From positions 2,418,001-2,482,000 of the forward strand of contig NC_014375.1 in the NCBI RefSeq assembly GCF_000144605.1: DNA of 64,000 nt. The letters are read 5' to 3'. The DNA comes from Brevundimonas subvibrioides ATCC 15264. GTDB taxonomy: Bacteria; Pseudomonadota; Alphaproteobacteria; Caulobacterales; Caulobacteraceae. Below are positions 53,325 to 62,580 of the stretch, in pieces; position 1 is the stretch's first letter; the number at the start of each line of letters is the position of its first letter. The notes beneath the pieces were generated by a model that made no database searches, was not told the origin of the DNA, and worked only from the letters and a program-made list of their open reading frames with translations. The position numbers and the translations under genes were made by a program.

Positions 53325-55553
53325 CTAGCGGGCCGACCGCGACCCGATCGTCCGGTCGAAGAAGTCCAGATACGTCCGCCACTGCTGCAGCTGGCGCTCA
53401 TTGCCCCGCACCCCGTGGCGCTGGCCCGGATACAGCATCAGCTCGAACGGAATGGACTTGGCCTGAAGCGCGTCGATGACCCGGGTCGAGTTCTCCAGGA
53501 TCACATTGTCATCCGCCATCCCGTGCATCAGCAGCATCCGGCCGGTCAGGTTGTCCAGGCGCGGGATGGCGTCCGAGGCGGCATAGCCTTCGGCATTGGC
53601 TTCCGGCGTCGACATGAACCGCTCGGTGTAGTGGGTGTCGTACAGGCTCCACTCGGTCGGCGGGGCTCCGACGGCCGCGGCCGCCAGTCCCATGTCCGGC
53701 TCGGTCAGGGCCATCAGGCTCATGAACCCGCCATAGGACCAGCCCATCATCCCGATCCGCGCGTCGTCCACATAGGGCAACGTTCTCAGATAGTTGGCCG
53801 CCAGGACCTGATCCTCGATCTCCGGCTGCCCCATCTTCAGATGCAGCGCCTGCTTGAATCGGGCCGAGCGATAGCCCTCGCCCCGGTTGTCGAGGCGGAA
53901 GACGATATAGCCGGCTTCGGTCAACAGTTGATTGGTCGCCGACTGCCAGCCCGCGCGCACGCCGCCCGCCGACGGCCCGCCGTACACCTGCATGATGACC
54001 GGATAGGTCTTGGTGGGATCGAAGCCATAGGGCTTGGTCATCATCCACTGCAGGGTCTCGCCGTGGCTCTCCAGCGTCCCGAACTCCGGGTCCATCCGCC
54101 GCTCGCGGTAGGGCCAGAAGGGATGGGTCTCGTCGAGTTTGTTCTCCTCGATCCAGCGCACGAACGTCCCGTCGGCGCGGTACAGCGCGGTCTGCGGCGG
54201 CGTGTCGACGTCGGAATAGGTGGTCACATAGGCCGTGGCCGTGTCGTTCAGGTTGAACGATCCGCTCGTTTCGGTCACCGCGACCGGCGCGCCGCCCGTC
54301 AGGGCCACGGTGAACAGCCGCCGCTCCAGCGGGGCCTCGGCGCCGTCACGCATCGAGGCGGAGAAGAAGACCTGACCGGTGTCCTCGTTGACGCCGTCCA
54401 GCGTCTGGACCGGCCAGTCGCCCTCGGTCAGGGCCCGCACCTTCTGGCCTGCCGCATTGTACAGATACAGGTGCCGCCAGCCGGTGCTCTCGTCCGACCA
54501 GATGAAGCCCCCGTCCTTCAGGGGCTTGAAGTCGTCGGTCAGCTCGACCCAGGCCCGCGACGTCTGGCTGGCGATCACGCGCGACGCCCCGGTCGTCGGA
54601 TCGACGCTCAGCAGGTCCAGACGCTTCTGGTCCCGGCTCTGGCGCTGGACGTAAAGCGTGCGACCGTCCTGCGACCAGTTCACGCGCGCCAGATAGATGT
54701 CGGTGTTGTCGCCCAGATCGACCTTGACCCGCCGGGCCGCCGTCACGTCCTGAACATACAGTTCCACCACCGCATTGGGCCGGCCGGCGCGGGGATAGCG
54801 CTGCTCGACCACGCTGGCCCCGCCGCCGGTGATGTCCAGCCGGGGCACGATGTCCACGGTCGACTCATCGGTCCGCTGCACGGCGATGAAACGCTCGTCC
54901 GGGCTCCACCAGTATCCGGTGTCGCGATCCATCTCCTCCTGGGCGATGAACTCGGCGGTGGCCCAGGTGATCAGGCCCTCGCCTTCCGTCGTCAGGGGCG
55001 TCTCGTCCCCCGTCGCCAGATTGACGACGAACAGGTCCTGGTCGCGCACGAAGGAGACATAGTTGCCTCGGGGGCTGACCTTGGCGTCGATCTCGTCGGC
55101 CGAAGTCTCGGTCAGCCGGCGGATCTGGCCCCCTTCCCGGCTGGCCAGGAAGATGTCGCCTTCCAGCGGCGCGAGGATGTAGCGACCCTGCTCGTCCCAC
55201 GAATATTCGACCACGCCGCGTTGGCTGATCCGCATCCGCTCGCGCCGGGCCTTCTCGGCCTCCGACAGCTCGCCCGCGTCGGGCACCAGCGCCCGCGCGT
55301 CGATCAGCTTGAACGGCTCGCCCGCCCCCGTCGGCGCGGCCCACAGGTCCAGCACCGAGACGTCGTCCGGCCGCGCCCTGAGGAAGGCGACCAGTTCCCC
55401 GTCGGGCGACAGGCTGACGCCCTGGGCCACCGGGCCGTTCAGGCCGGGGTTGGAGAACACCCGCTCCGGCGTCAGCACGGCAGGATCCGGCGTTTGAGCG
55501 AGCGCCGATCCGGCGATCAGGGCGAGGGCGGAGACAAGAAGGACTGTGCGCAT
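53325..55553 (-). CDS. dipeptidyl peptidase IV-type S9 serine peptidase, secreted
   Basis: A 742-residue S9B peptidase: signal peptide ending GSALAQ, an eight-bladed propeller with the DPP-IV-type Glu motif ATAEFIAQEEMDRDTGYWW, then a hydrolase domain with nucleophile Ser606 (GWSYGG), DDN in HGMADDNVILEN (catalytic Asp region) and His in GQRHGV. Releases X-Pro or X-Ala dipeptides from peptide N-termini in the periplasm. Starts at ATG 55553 behind a large palindromic element. Confidence 0.93.
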   Translation of the reverse strand: MRTVLLVSALALIAGSALAQTPDPAVLTPERVFSNPGLNGPVAQGVSLSPDGELVAFLRARPDDVSVLDLWAAPTGAGEPFKLIDARALVPDAGELSEAEKARRERMRISQRGVVEYSWDEQGRYILAPLEGDIFLASREGGQIRRLTETSADEIDAKVSPRGNYVSFVRDQDLFVVNLATGDETPLTTEGEGLITWATAEFIAQEEMDRDTGYWWSPDERFIAVQRTDESTVDIVPRLDITGGGASVVEQRYPRAGRPNAVVELYVQDVTAARRVKVDLGDNTDIYLARVNWSQDGRTLYVQRQSRDQKRLDLLSVDPTTGASRVIASQTSRAWVELTDDFKPLKDGGFIWSDESTGWRHLYLYNAAGQKVRALTEGDWPVQTLDGVNEDTGQVFFSASMRDGAEAPLERRLFTVALTGGAPVAVTETSGSFNLNDTATAYVTTYSDVDTPPQTALYRADGTFVRWIEENKLDETHPFWPYRERRMDPEFGTLESHGETLQWMMTKPYGFDPTKTYPVIMQVYGGPSAGGVRAGWQSATNQLLTEAGYIVFRLDNRGEGYRSARFKQALHLKMGQPEIEDQVLAANYLRTLPYVDDARIGMMGWSYGGFMSLMALTEPDMGLAAAAVGAPPTEWSLYDTHYTERFMSTPEANAEGYAASDAIPRLDNLTGRMLLMHGMADDNVILENSTRVIDALQAKSIPFELMLYPGQRHGVRGNERQLQQWRTYLDFFDRTIGSRSAR

Positions 55554-55595
55554 GGGCGCGGACGCTAGAGAATGATTTTGCCGCCGTCACTCCCC

Positions 55596-55774
55596 CTTCC
55601 CTCTCCCAGAGGGAGAGGGCTTGAGGCCCGCAGAGCGCAGCGATGCGCCTTGGCCGAAAGGGTGAGGGGTTATGCTCTCACCGGTTCGCACCGTACCCCC
55701 TCACCCTTTCGCGCAAAGTCCGATCGCCTGACGGCTCCCGGGCGCTCAAGCCCTCTCCCTCTGGGAGAGGGAAG
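55596..55774. repeat. 179-base nested inverted repeat (MITE/REP-like element)
   Basis: Outer arms of 30 bases are perfect complements (55596-55625 and 55745-55774), each itself a CCCTCTCCC/GGGAGAGGG hairpin. Inside them CGAAAGGGTGAGGGG (55655-55669) pairs perfectly with 55697-55711. The whole can fold into one long cruciform. No ORF of its own. It fills most of the 271-base gap between the divergent peptidase and reductase genes. Confidence 0.88.
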
Positions 55775-55824
55775 ATGTCGCGCCGTCTTTCCCGATCCGC
55801 CCCATCCGCTTAATACAAACCCCG

Positions 55825-56640
55825 ATGACCGACACCGCCCTCGCCCCGCCGCCGCCGAAGCCCTCGGCCTTCCATGAGCTGGAGGTGCTGTCCGTCCAGC
55901 GCTGGACCGACGGCCTGTTCAGCTTCCGCATCGCCCGCCCCGACGACTTTCGCTTCCGTTCCGGCGAGTTCGTGATGATCGGCCTGCCGGGCGAGGACGG
56001 CGGCAAGCCGATCCTGCGCGCCTATTCCATCGCCAGTCCCTGCTGGGACGAGGAGCTGGAGTTCCTGTCCATCGCCGTCCCGGACGGCCCCCTGACCTCG
56101 CGGCTGGTGAAGATCCAGCCCGGCGACACCGTTCTGATGGGCAAGAAGCCGACCGGCACCTTGGTGCTCGACGCCCTGACCGGCGGCCAGACGCTGTGGC
56201 TGATCGGCACGGGCACGGGCCTCGCGCCCTGGCTCAGCGTCGCGCGGGATCCCGACACATACGCCCGCTTCGGCCGCGTCATCGTCTGCCATACGGTCCG
56301 CAACGTCGCCGACCTGGCCTACCGCGACTTCTTCACCTCCGGCATCCATGAGGATCCCCTGATCGGCGAAGAGGCGGCCGCGCAGCTGACCTATTATCCC
56401 ACCGTGACCCGCGAGGCCTTCGATACGCCCGGCCGGATCACGGACCGCATCAAGTCCGGCGCGATCTTCGCCGATCTGGGCCTGCCCGCCGGGTTCTCGC
56501 CGGATCGCGACCGCGTGATGCTGTGCGGCTCCATGGCCATGATCAAGGAAACCGCCGAACTGCTCGAAGGCTTCGGCCTGAAGGAGGGCTCGAACGCAGA
56601 GCCCGGCGACTATGTTCTGGAGCGCGCCTTTGTCGGCTGA
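55825..56640 (+). CDS. fpr: ferredoxin/flavodoxin-NADP+ reductase
   Basis: A 271-residue FAD-binding oxidoreductase of the bacterial FPR type: FRSGEFVMIGLP, FAD motif RAYSIAS (about 72-78), pyrophosphate loop, NADP motif GTGTGLAPWLS (about 130-140), VICHTVRN, MLCGSMAMI and a C-terminal YVLERAFVG with a terminal aromatic-hydrophobic end typical of proteobacterial FPRs. Moves electrons between NADPH and ferredoxin or flavodoxin. A chorismate mutase gene overlaps its 3' end. Confidence 0.93.
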   Translation: MTDTALAPPPPKPSAFHELEVLSVQRWTDGLFSFRIARPDDFRFRSGEFVMIGLPGEDGGKPILRAYSIASPCWDEELEFLSIAVPDGPLTSRLVKIQPGDTVLMGKKPTGTLVLDALTGGQTLWLIGTGTGLAPWLSVARDPDTYARFGRVIVCHTVRNVADLAYRDFFTSGIHEDPLIGEEAAAQLTYYPTVTREAFDTPGRITDRIKSGAIFADLGLPAGFSPDRDRVMLCGSMAMIKETAELLEGFGLKEGSNAEPGDYVLERAFVG

Positions 56641-56977
56641 CGGGCTGCATCACCCTCAGATCGTCGCCGTCGATGCCCGCGTCGACCCGGCCGCCTGCCG
56701 GTCGATGGTCGAGGTCCGTCAGGGCGTCGACGCCCTGGACCGTGCCCTCGTCGCCCTGCTGGCCGAGCGTCAGCGCTACATGGACGCCGCCGCCCGCATC
56801 AAGCCGGACCGCGGCGCCGTCCACGACGACGCGCGGATCGAGGACGTGGTCGCCAAGGTCCTCGCAAGCGCCGAGGCCCACCACCTGTCGCCCGCCATCG
56901 CCGAGCCCGTGTGGCGCACCCTGATCGACCGCAGCATCGCCCACGAGTTCAGCGTCTACGACCGCACGCGGAGCTGA
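56612..56977 (+). CDS. chorismate mutase, AroQ type
   Basis: About 121 residues (ATG 56612) or 115 from TTG 56630. The TTG has the better ribosome site (GGAG, 7 bases upstream) and would cut the overlap with fpr from 29 to 11 bases. The all-helical AroQ pattern is clear: VRQGVDALDRALVALLAERQRYMDAAARIK with the active-site Arg and Lys positions, ending WRTLIDRSIAHEF. Converts chorismate to prephenate; some close relatives act as isochorismate pyruvate-lyases. Confidence 0.85.
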   Translation: MFWSAPLSADGLHHPQIVAVDARVDPAACRSMVEVRQGVDALDRALVALLAERQRYMDAAARIKPDRGAVHDDARIEDVVAKVLASAEAHHLSPAIAEPVWRTLIDRSIAHEFSVYDRTRS

Positions 56978-56995
56978 TCAGGAATTTATTCCTGA
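56978..56995. promoter_or_regulatory. 18-base perfect palindrome after chorismate mutase
   Basis: TCAGGAAT-TT-ATTCCTGA begins on the base after the chorismate mutase stop. It could be an mRNA 3'-end hairpin or an operator for a transcript that ends at the terminator at 57162-57181. There is no T tract behind it, so it is not a normal terminator. Confidence 0.45.
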
Positions 56996-57089
56996 CACAC
57001 CCCTTGTCGTCGCGACCGGATGCCCCATGTCCCGCCATGGGTCTTTCACACGTTCAGACACCCGGCCGCCCCGCTGGCCTGAATTGCGC

Positions 57090-57181
57090 ATAATCCGGCC
57101 GGGGTGCCACGCCGGCGCGGCTTAAGTGCTTGTTCTTCCACGGTCCGCGCCCGGCAATGGCACCCGTGGCACGGGTTTTTT
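57090..57181 (+). ncRNA. possible small RNA or long 3' UTR
   Basis: CATAAT at 57089-57094 could be a -10 box, and a good intrinsic terminator ends at 57181, defining a possible transcript of about 80 bases with no reading frame of note. It resembles no RNA family I can name. The same terminator could end a 200-base 3' UTR of fpr-chorismate mutase instead. Confidence 0.25.
57162..57181 (+). terminator. intrinsic terminator, plus strand
   Basis: ACCCGT (57162-57167), loop GGC, ACGGGT (57171-57176) and six Ts. It lies 185 bases beyond the last plus-strand gene. A 16-base perfect palindrome GGCACCCCGGGGTGCC (57184-57199) follows at once and may serve the convergent Hpt gene. Confidence 0.7.
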
Positions 57182-57200
57182 CTGGCACCCCGGGGTGCCG

Positions 57201-57554
57201 TCAGCCCCTGAGCGATCGCATCATCAGCTCGTGCCGCCAGGCCGCGACATCGGCGAGCGCTTCATTCAGCGCGTCGCGAACGCGATCCAGTTTCGCCGGA
57301 GCAAGGTCCTTCTCCGCCGTTTCCGCCTCTGCGCAGGCCGCCGCCAGAGCCCCCGCGCCGATCCCGGCCGCCGCGCCCCGGATCGTGTGAACGGCGTCCT
57401 TCCAGCCCTCCTGACGGGCGTCCAGCATCGGCGACCACATCCCGGCCTGCTGGACGAACAGCCCCAGCACCTCCTCGGCCACCCCGTCGTCGCCGCCCGT
57501 CGTCCGGTCCAGCACCGAGAAGTCGACCGCCCCGGTCAGGTCGCGCCGCGACAT
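57201..57554 (-). CDS. Hpt domain phosphotransfer protein
   Basis: A 117-residue helical protein with a histidine phosphotransfer motif: His56 in AVHTIRGAAAGIGA, matching HxxKG with Arg for Lys. It would shuttle phosphate between a hybrid kinase and a response regulator; no such partner is in the window. I chose ATG 57554, which overlaps the stop of the APC permease (ATGA); the longer open frame is a shadow of the permease. Coupling of a transporter with an Hpt protein is unusual. Confidence 0.8.
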   Translation of the reverse strand: MSRRDLTGAVDFSVLDRTTGGDDGVAEEVLGLFVQQAGMWSPMLDARQEGWKDAVHTIRGAAAGIGAGALAAACAEAETAEKDLAPAKLDRVRDALNEALADVAAWRHELMMRSLRG

Positions 57555-59005
57555 CAGCCGGCCTGTTCGGGGTGCTTGGCCAGCCGCGCGTTCTTCGCCG
57601 ACCACAGCAGATAGATCACCAGCCCGCCGATGTTCCAGTACAGGAAGTACAGTTGCGTCCGCGCCTGCAGGCTGAAGAAGAACACCAGACAGCCGACGAC
57701 GGTGATCGCCCCGACCAGCCAGAACAGTGGGGCGCGGAACTTGCGCTCCCGGCCCGGGTCGCGCAGCCGCAGCACGATCAGGCAGACCCCGACCGCCGCG
57801 AACGCTGCCAGCGTCCCCGCATTGGCCAACGAGGCCAGTTCGTCCAGCCGCATGACCCCGGCCAGGGCCGCCACCACGATCGCCGTGAACACGGTCACCA
57901 CTGCGGGCACGCCGCGGCTCGAGATCTTCGCCAGCGACGTGGGCAGCAGCCCGTCCCGCGCCATGCCCAGGAAGATCCGGCTCTGGCCGAACAGGAAGGC
58001 CAGCAGCACGGTCGGCAGGGCGATGACGGCCGAGGCCGCGATCCACTGCGCCGCCGTCCCCTGCCCCATCTCGCGCAGGATCAGCGCCAGGGGCTCGGGG
58101 CTCGCGGCGAAGCTGGCCACGGGCCGGGCCCCGATCGCGGCGGCCGCCACGACCAGATACAGGGCGGTGCAGATGACCATCGAGCCGACGATGCCGATGG
58201 CCAGGTCGCGCTCGGGCTTCTTGGTCTCCTCCGCCGCCGTCGAGATCGCGTCGAAACCGTAGAAGGCGAAGAAGATGATCGCCGCGGCCGCAATAACCCC
58301 GGTCTGGACCACCGGCTGACCCGTGATCGCCTCGGCGAACGGAAGCGAGGGCGAGCCGAAGCCATTGGGCATGAAGGGGGTGAAGTTGGCCGCGTCGAAG
58401 GCCGGAAGCGCGATGGCCACGAAGCCGATCAGGGCCGCGACCTTGATGACCACCAGCACGGCATTCAGCGTCGCGCTCTCGCGCGTGCCCAGCAGCAGCA
58501 GGCCGGTGACCAGGCCGATGATGGCCACCGCCGGCAGGTTGACCACGCCGCCCGCCACGTGGGGGCCGACCGTCAGGGCCGTCGGCAGATCGATGCCCAG
58601 CCCGGTCAGGAACCCGACGGCATAGCCCGACCAGCCCACCGCCACGGCGGAGACCACCAGGGAATACTCCAGGATCAGGCTCCACCCGACGACCCAGGCG
58701 ATCACCTCGCCCAGCACCGCATAGGAATAGGCATAGGCGCTGCCCGCCTGCGGCATCATGGTCGACAGCTCGGCATAGGCCAGGGCCGCGCAGGCGCAGA
58801 CCAGTCCCGCCAGGGCGAAGCTGATCATCACCGCCGGCCCCGCCAGCCCGGCCCCGACGCCGATCAGCGTCAGGATCCCGGTTCCGACGATCGCGCCGAC
58901 GCCCAGCGCCAGCAGGTGCGGCCAGCTCAGCGTGGCCTTCAGCCGCGGGCCGTCCGAGGCCTGATGCAACGCATCGATCGACTTCCGCCGGTTCCAGAAC
59001 GCCAT
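57554..59005 (-). CDS. APC family amino acid permease
   Basis: A 483-residue, about 12-helix transporter of the APC superfamily, cationic amino acid transporter-like: LGVGAIVGTGILTLIGVGAG in helix 1, FFAFYGFDAISTAAEETKKPERDLAIGI in the middle, and FGQSRIFLGMARDGLLP. ATG 59005 (MAFWNRRKSIDAL) fits the family N-terminus; the longer frame reaches into the tRNA leader. The amino acid carried is not determinable. Confidence 0.9.
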   Translation of the reverse strand: MAFWNRRKSIDALHQASDGPRLKATLSWPHLLALGVGAIVGTGILTLIGVGAGLAGPAVMISFALAGLVCACAALAYAELSTMMPQAGSAYAYSYAVLGEVIAWVVGWSLILEYSLVVSAVAVGWSGYAVGFLTGLGIDLPTALTVGPHVAGGVVNLPAVAIIGLVTGLLLLGTRESATLNAVLVVIKVAALIGFVAIALPAFDAANFTPFMPNGFGSPSLPFAEAITGQPVVQTGVIAAAAIIFFAFYGFDAISTAAEETKKPERDLAIGIVGSMVICTALYLVVAAAAIGARPVASFAASPEPLALILREMGQGTAAQWIAASAVIALPTVLLAFLFGQSRIFLGMARDGLLPTSLAKISSRGVPAVVTVFTAIVVAALAGVMRLDELASLANAGTLAAFAAVGVCLIVLRLRDPGRERKFRAPLFWLVGAITVVGCLVFFFSLQARTQLYFLYWNIGGLVIYLLWSAKNARLAKHPEQAG

Positions 59006-59198
59006 GCCCGCTACTCCCCGTGCCCGTCCGGGCGAATCCATCGCGATGCTAGCGGCTCGCGACGGGATGCGGAACCGGCGGCGAAAGGCCTTGCATCTGC
59101 GAGCCGATCTCTCTATCTCGCCCGTTCGCCCGCGTCGTCCCAACACGATGCGAGCCTGTGGCAGACCGATTTCATCGTCCGCCACGACGAAATGGTAC

Positions 59199-59274
<76 letters not shown>

Positions 59275-59357
59275 TCGTCTCCAGGACCAACATTCCAGGC
59301 CCCGACGACCCGGCCCCTTGCCGGTTCGGGTCAGACGCTTGTTCTGTCGATGGCATT

Positions 59358-59367
59358 GGGGGGGGGG
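59358..59367. repeat. 10-base G homopolymer
   Basis: Ten consecutive G residues between tRNA-Lys and the 3' end of tRNA-Ser, 3 bases before the encoded CCA of the latter. It does not lie in a real gene. It could vary in length by slippage or be a sequencing uncertainty. Confidence 0.8.
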
Positions 59368-59370
59368 TTC

Positions 59371-59462
59371 TGGCGGAGACGGAGGGATTCGAACCCTCGG
59401 TACCCCTTACAGGGTACGACGATTTAGCAAACCGTTGCCTTCAGCCACTCGGCCACGTCTCC
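59371..59462 (-). tRNA. tRNA-Ser (anticodon GCT)
   Basis: A 92-base class II tRNA on the minus strand with a long variable arm. Acceptor GGAGACG (59462 downward) pairs with CGTCTCC; discriminator G and encoded CCA (TGG at 59371-59373 on the plus strand). The anticodon is GCT (AGC at 59426-59428 on the plus strand), reading AGC/AGU serine codons. Confidence 0.96.
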
Positions 59463-59564
59463 GGCAGGACGGCTCGATAGCGGAGGCCGGGCGAACGCGC
59501 AATCGGCGAAAACTCACCGACCCCTGTTAACGCGACATCCACGGCGCCTGTGCAGAATGGCCGC

Positions 59565-61118
59565 ATGACCAATGCCCTGGATCTGGATCGCGCGAGAGGA
59601 GCGCATCGGCGGGATGCGTCGGGGTTGCAGACCCTGGCCGCGGACCCGATGACGGCCTCGACCGAAGGCGCGGCCCGTCGCGGCCCCTTTCGCCCCGGGG
59701 TCTGGCTGAACGCGCGCCAGAAAGGAGCCTCCCGCCTCGCGGTTCACTGGTTCCGCAGCGCCGATGTCGTCGTCGTCCTTTCCCTGACCGTGGCCATCGC
59801 CTGGGCCATCACACCGGGCGGTGTCCTCGCCATGCCGCTGTCGCGGGCCCTTCCGCTGGCGGCCGGCGCGTTCGTCATCCTGGGCCTGATGCGCTCGCTG
59901 GGGCTCTACCGCTTTGCGCGGGGCCAGCGGGTGCCGGTCCATCTGGCCGCCGTGTCCGCCGTGGCGTTGGGAGGCGGCCTCTGCGCCATCGCCCTGGAAG
60001 CGCTCCTGACGGGCACCAGTCCGGCGCTGACGGGCTACATCCTGTGGACCGCCCTGGTCACGATCGCGCTTTACGGCCTGCACCTCGGATGGAGCCAGGC
60101 GGTCGTCCGCTGGCGGGCGTCCGGCGCGCTCACCCCCAGCATCGTCCTGGTCGGGGCCACCCGACACGCGGAGCGGCTGATCCGCGACGCCCTGCAACGC
60201 CGCGACATCAATGTGCTGGGGGTCTTCGACGACCGGCTGGCGCGCTCGCCGGACAGCATCGAGGGCGTTCCCGTGCTGGGCGACGCCGAGGCGCTGATGA
60301 CCCACCGGATGACTCCCTATGTGGACCGCATCGTCCTGGCCATCGACCCCAGGGCGGAGAAGCGGGTCCGGGAACTGACGTCACGGCTGTCGGCCCTGCC
60401 CAACGAGGTCACCCTGCTGGTGGACCCCATCGACGCGGGAGAACGCAACGCCGCGCTCGACCGGCTGGCCAGGGCTCCGCTGGCGTCGCTGGACGGTCCG
60501 ATCGACGACGACCGTCGCGCCTTCAACAAGCGGATGCAGGATCTGATCATCGGTCTCCTGGCGCTCGTCGTGCTGTCGCCCGTCATGCTGCTGACGGCGC
60601 TCGCCATCCGGCTGGACAGCCCCGGCCCGATCTTTTTCCGGCAGCGCCGCCACGGCTTCAATCACGAGGAGATCGTGGTCTGGAAATTCCGCTCCATGCG
60701 GGCCGACGCCGCCGATGCGACCGCCAGCCGGCAGGTCACCACCGACGACGACCGCGTGACACGCGTCGGCCGCCTGATCCGGTCCACCAGCCTCGATGAA
60801 CTGCCCCAGCTGCTGAACGTCCTGAAGGGCGAGATGTCGCTGGTCGGCCCCCGCCCCCACGCGATCGGCATGAAGACCGGAGCGGTCGAGAGCGCCCGCC
60901 TGGTCGCCGAATACGCCCATCGTCACCGCATGAAGCCCGGCATGACCGGCTGGGCCGCCATCAAGGGGTCGCGCGGGCCACTCCATTCCGCCGAGGACGT
61001 GCGCCGCCGGGTGCAGCTGGACGTCGAGTACATCGAGCGACAGTCGCTGTGGCTGGACCTCTGGATCATGGCCGTGACCGTGCCCGTCCTGCTGGGCGAC
61101 CGCGCGGCCGTCCGTTGA
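59565..61118 (+). CDS. initiating sugar-phosphate transferase for polysaccharide (polyprenyl glycosylphosphotransferase)
   Basis: About 517 residues from ATG 59565 (GTG 59550 adds five). Four to five N-terminal helices (about 60-180), a Rossmann-like middle domain ([19 protein letters not shown]...GVFDDR), then the bacterial sugar transferase domain: helix [69 protein letters not shown] and [15 protein letters not shown]. It loads the first sugar phosphate on undecaprenyl phosphate (WcaJ/PssY/HfsE-like). It heads an exopolysaccharide or holdfast-like cluster. Confidence 0.9.
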   Translation: MTNALDLDRARGAHRRDASGLQTLAADPMTASTEGAARRGPFRPGVWLNARQKGASRLAVHWFRSADVVVVLSLTVAIAWAITPGGVLAMPLSRALPLAAGAFVILGLMRSLGLYRFARGQRVPVHLAAVSAVALGGGLCAIALEALLTGTSPALTGYILWTALVTIALYGLHLGWSQAVVRWRASGALTPSIVLVGATRHAERLIRDALQRRDINVLGVFDDRLARSPDSIEGVPVLGDAEALMTHRMTPYVDRIVLAIDPRAEKRVRELTSRLSALPNEVTLLVDPIDAGERNAALDRLARAPLASLDGPIDDDRRAFNKRMQDLIIGLLALVVLSPVMLLTALAIRLDSPGPIFFRQRRHGFNHEEIVVWKFRSMRADAADATASRQVTTDDDRVTRVGRLIRSTSLDELPQLLNVLKGEMSLVGPRPHAIGMKTGAVESARLVAEYAHRHRMKPGMTGWAAIKGSRGPLHSAEDVRRRVQLDVEYIERQSLWLDLWIMAVTVPVLLGDRAAVR

Positions 61119-61131
61119 TCGGGGCCCGCTG

Positions 61132-62580
61132 ATGTTCTGGCGCGGCGTCTGGGGCTATCTGCCCGCCAATATCGTCCAGGGCCTGGTCGGGTTCGGGGCG
61201 ATCGTCGTCTTCACCCGGCTGCTGAGCCCGGAGGATTTCGGCCGTTACGCCATCGCCTTCTCCGTCATGACCCTGGTCCACGTCGGCACGTTCAGCTGGC
61301 TGGAAGCGTCGATGGCGCGGTTCTGGGCGGCCGAGCGGGACCAGGGTCTCGCCGACCATTTCACCACGCTCTACCGCACCATGGCGGTGATGACCGCAGC
61401 CGTCCTGCCGGTCGCAGCCCTGTTGCTGTGGCTGTCGCCGATCGGAGACGGTCTGAAGCTCGCCATCGGCGCGGGTCTGGTCGGCCTGCCGATCCGGTCT
61501 CTGGCCAAACTGGCGCAGGAGCGTTTCCGGGCGGCGGGCGAGGTCTCGAAATCGGCGGCCATGGACATCGGCGTGACCCTGGGCGGGTTTCTGATCGGGG
61601 CGACCTGCGCGCTGCTGGGTGTCGGCGCGGCCTCGCCCCTGATCGGCCTGGCCGTGGCCCCTCTGCTGGCCCTGCCCTTCGTCCTGCCGGGCGAGCTGAG
61701 GCAGGCGCGCGGCGGCGTCCACTACCGCGACCGGCTCTTCGGCTATGCCCGCTATGGCTATCCGATCGCGGCCGGGCTGGGCCTGTCGCTCATCATGGCC
61801 TCGACGGATCGCTTCCTGCTGGAGGTCTTCATGGGTCCGGCGGCGGTCGGGGCCTACCACGCGGGCTACAGCCTCTCCAGCCGCACACTCGACGTCCTGT
61901 TCATCTGGCTGGGCGCGGCGGGAACGCCCGCCCTCATCATGGCGTGGGAGCGGGGCAGCCGCGAGGCCTTCATGACCGCGGCCCGCGAACAGGCCTCGAC
62001 CTTCATCCTGATCGGTCTGCCCGCAGCCGTCGGCGTGGCCCTGGTCGCCCGCCCCCTGGCGGATTTCATGATCGGCGAGGACCTGCGCAGCGTGGCCGCC
62101 TCGGTGACGCCATGGATCGCCCTGTCGGCCCTGCTGTCCGGCATGACCTCCTATTACCTCAGCCAGTCCTTCGTGCTCGGCCGGCGAACGGATCGGCTGC
62201 TGCTGACCCTGTGCATCCCGGCGGCCGCCAACGTCATCCTGAACCTGATTCTCGTGCCCCGCATGGGCGTGATGGGCGCGGCGCTGGCCACGACCACCAG
62301 CTTCGCTATCGGCGTGCTGGCCTCCATCGTGATGGGGCGCAGCATCATTGCCATGCCGATCCCGTGGACGACCTTGAGCCGATGCGCGCTGGCCTGCGGG
62401 GCCATGGCGGGCGTCGTCCTCCTGTTGCCGGCCTGGGGCGGTGTGCTGGAACTGGCCCTCAAGGCGACAGTCGGCGCGATCGTCTATGCCGCCGTCGTCA
62501 TGACCCTGAACGCGGCGGGCGTGCGCGACCTGGCGACCCGCCTGATCATCGCGCGAACCGGCCGGAGCATGCCGATATGA
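61132..62580 (+). CDS. oligosaccharide flippase (Wzx/MATE-like)
   Basis: A 482-residue protein with about 12-14 helices, the polysaccharide transporter pattern: VWGYLPANIVQGLVGFGAIVVFTRLLSPEDFG at the start (read in parts), GYPIAAGLGLSLIMASTDRFLLEVFMGPAAVGAYHAGYSLS in the middle. It would flip lipid-linked repeat units across the inner membrane. 13 bases after the sugar transferase; overlaps the next gene (ATGA). Confidence 0.9.
   Translation: MFWRGVWGYLPANIVQGLVGFGAIVVFTRLLSPEDFGRYAIAFSVMTLVHVGTFSWLEASMARFWAAERDQGLADHFTTLYRTMAVMTAAVLPVAALLLWLSPIGDGLKLAIGAGLVGLPIRSLAKLAQERFRAAGEVSKSAAMDIGVTLGGFLIGATCALLGVGAASPLIGLAVAPLLALPFVLPGELRQARGGVHYRDRLFGYARYGYPIAAGLGLSLIMASTDRFLLEVFMGPAAVGAYHAGYSLSSRTLDVLFIWLGAAGTPALIMAWERGSREAFMTAAREQASTFILIGLPAAVGVALVARPLADFMIGEDLRSVAASVTPWIALSALLSGMTSYYLSQSFVLGRRTDRLLLTLCIPAAANVILNLILVPRMGVMGAALATTTSFAIGVLASIVMGRSIIAMPIPWTTLSRCALACGAMAGVVLLLPAWGGVLELALKATVGAIVYAAVVMTLNAAGVRDLATRLIIARTGRSMPI

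Noticed and set aside
61428..62576. Upstream extension of the first GT2 gene
   Set aside because: It lies in another frame of the flippase gene; the GT2 fold begins after ATG 62577, which overlaps the flippase stop.
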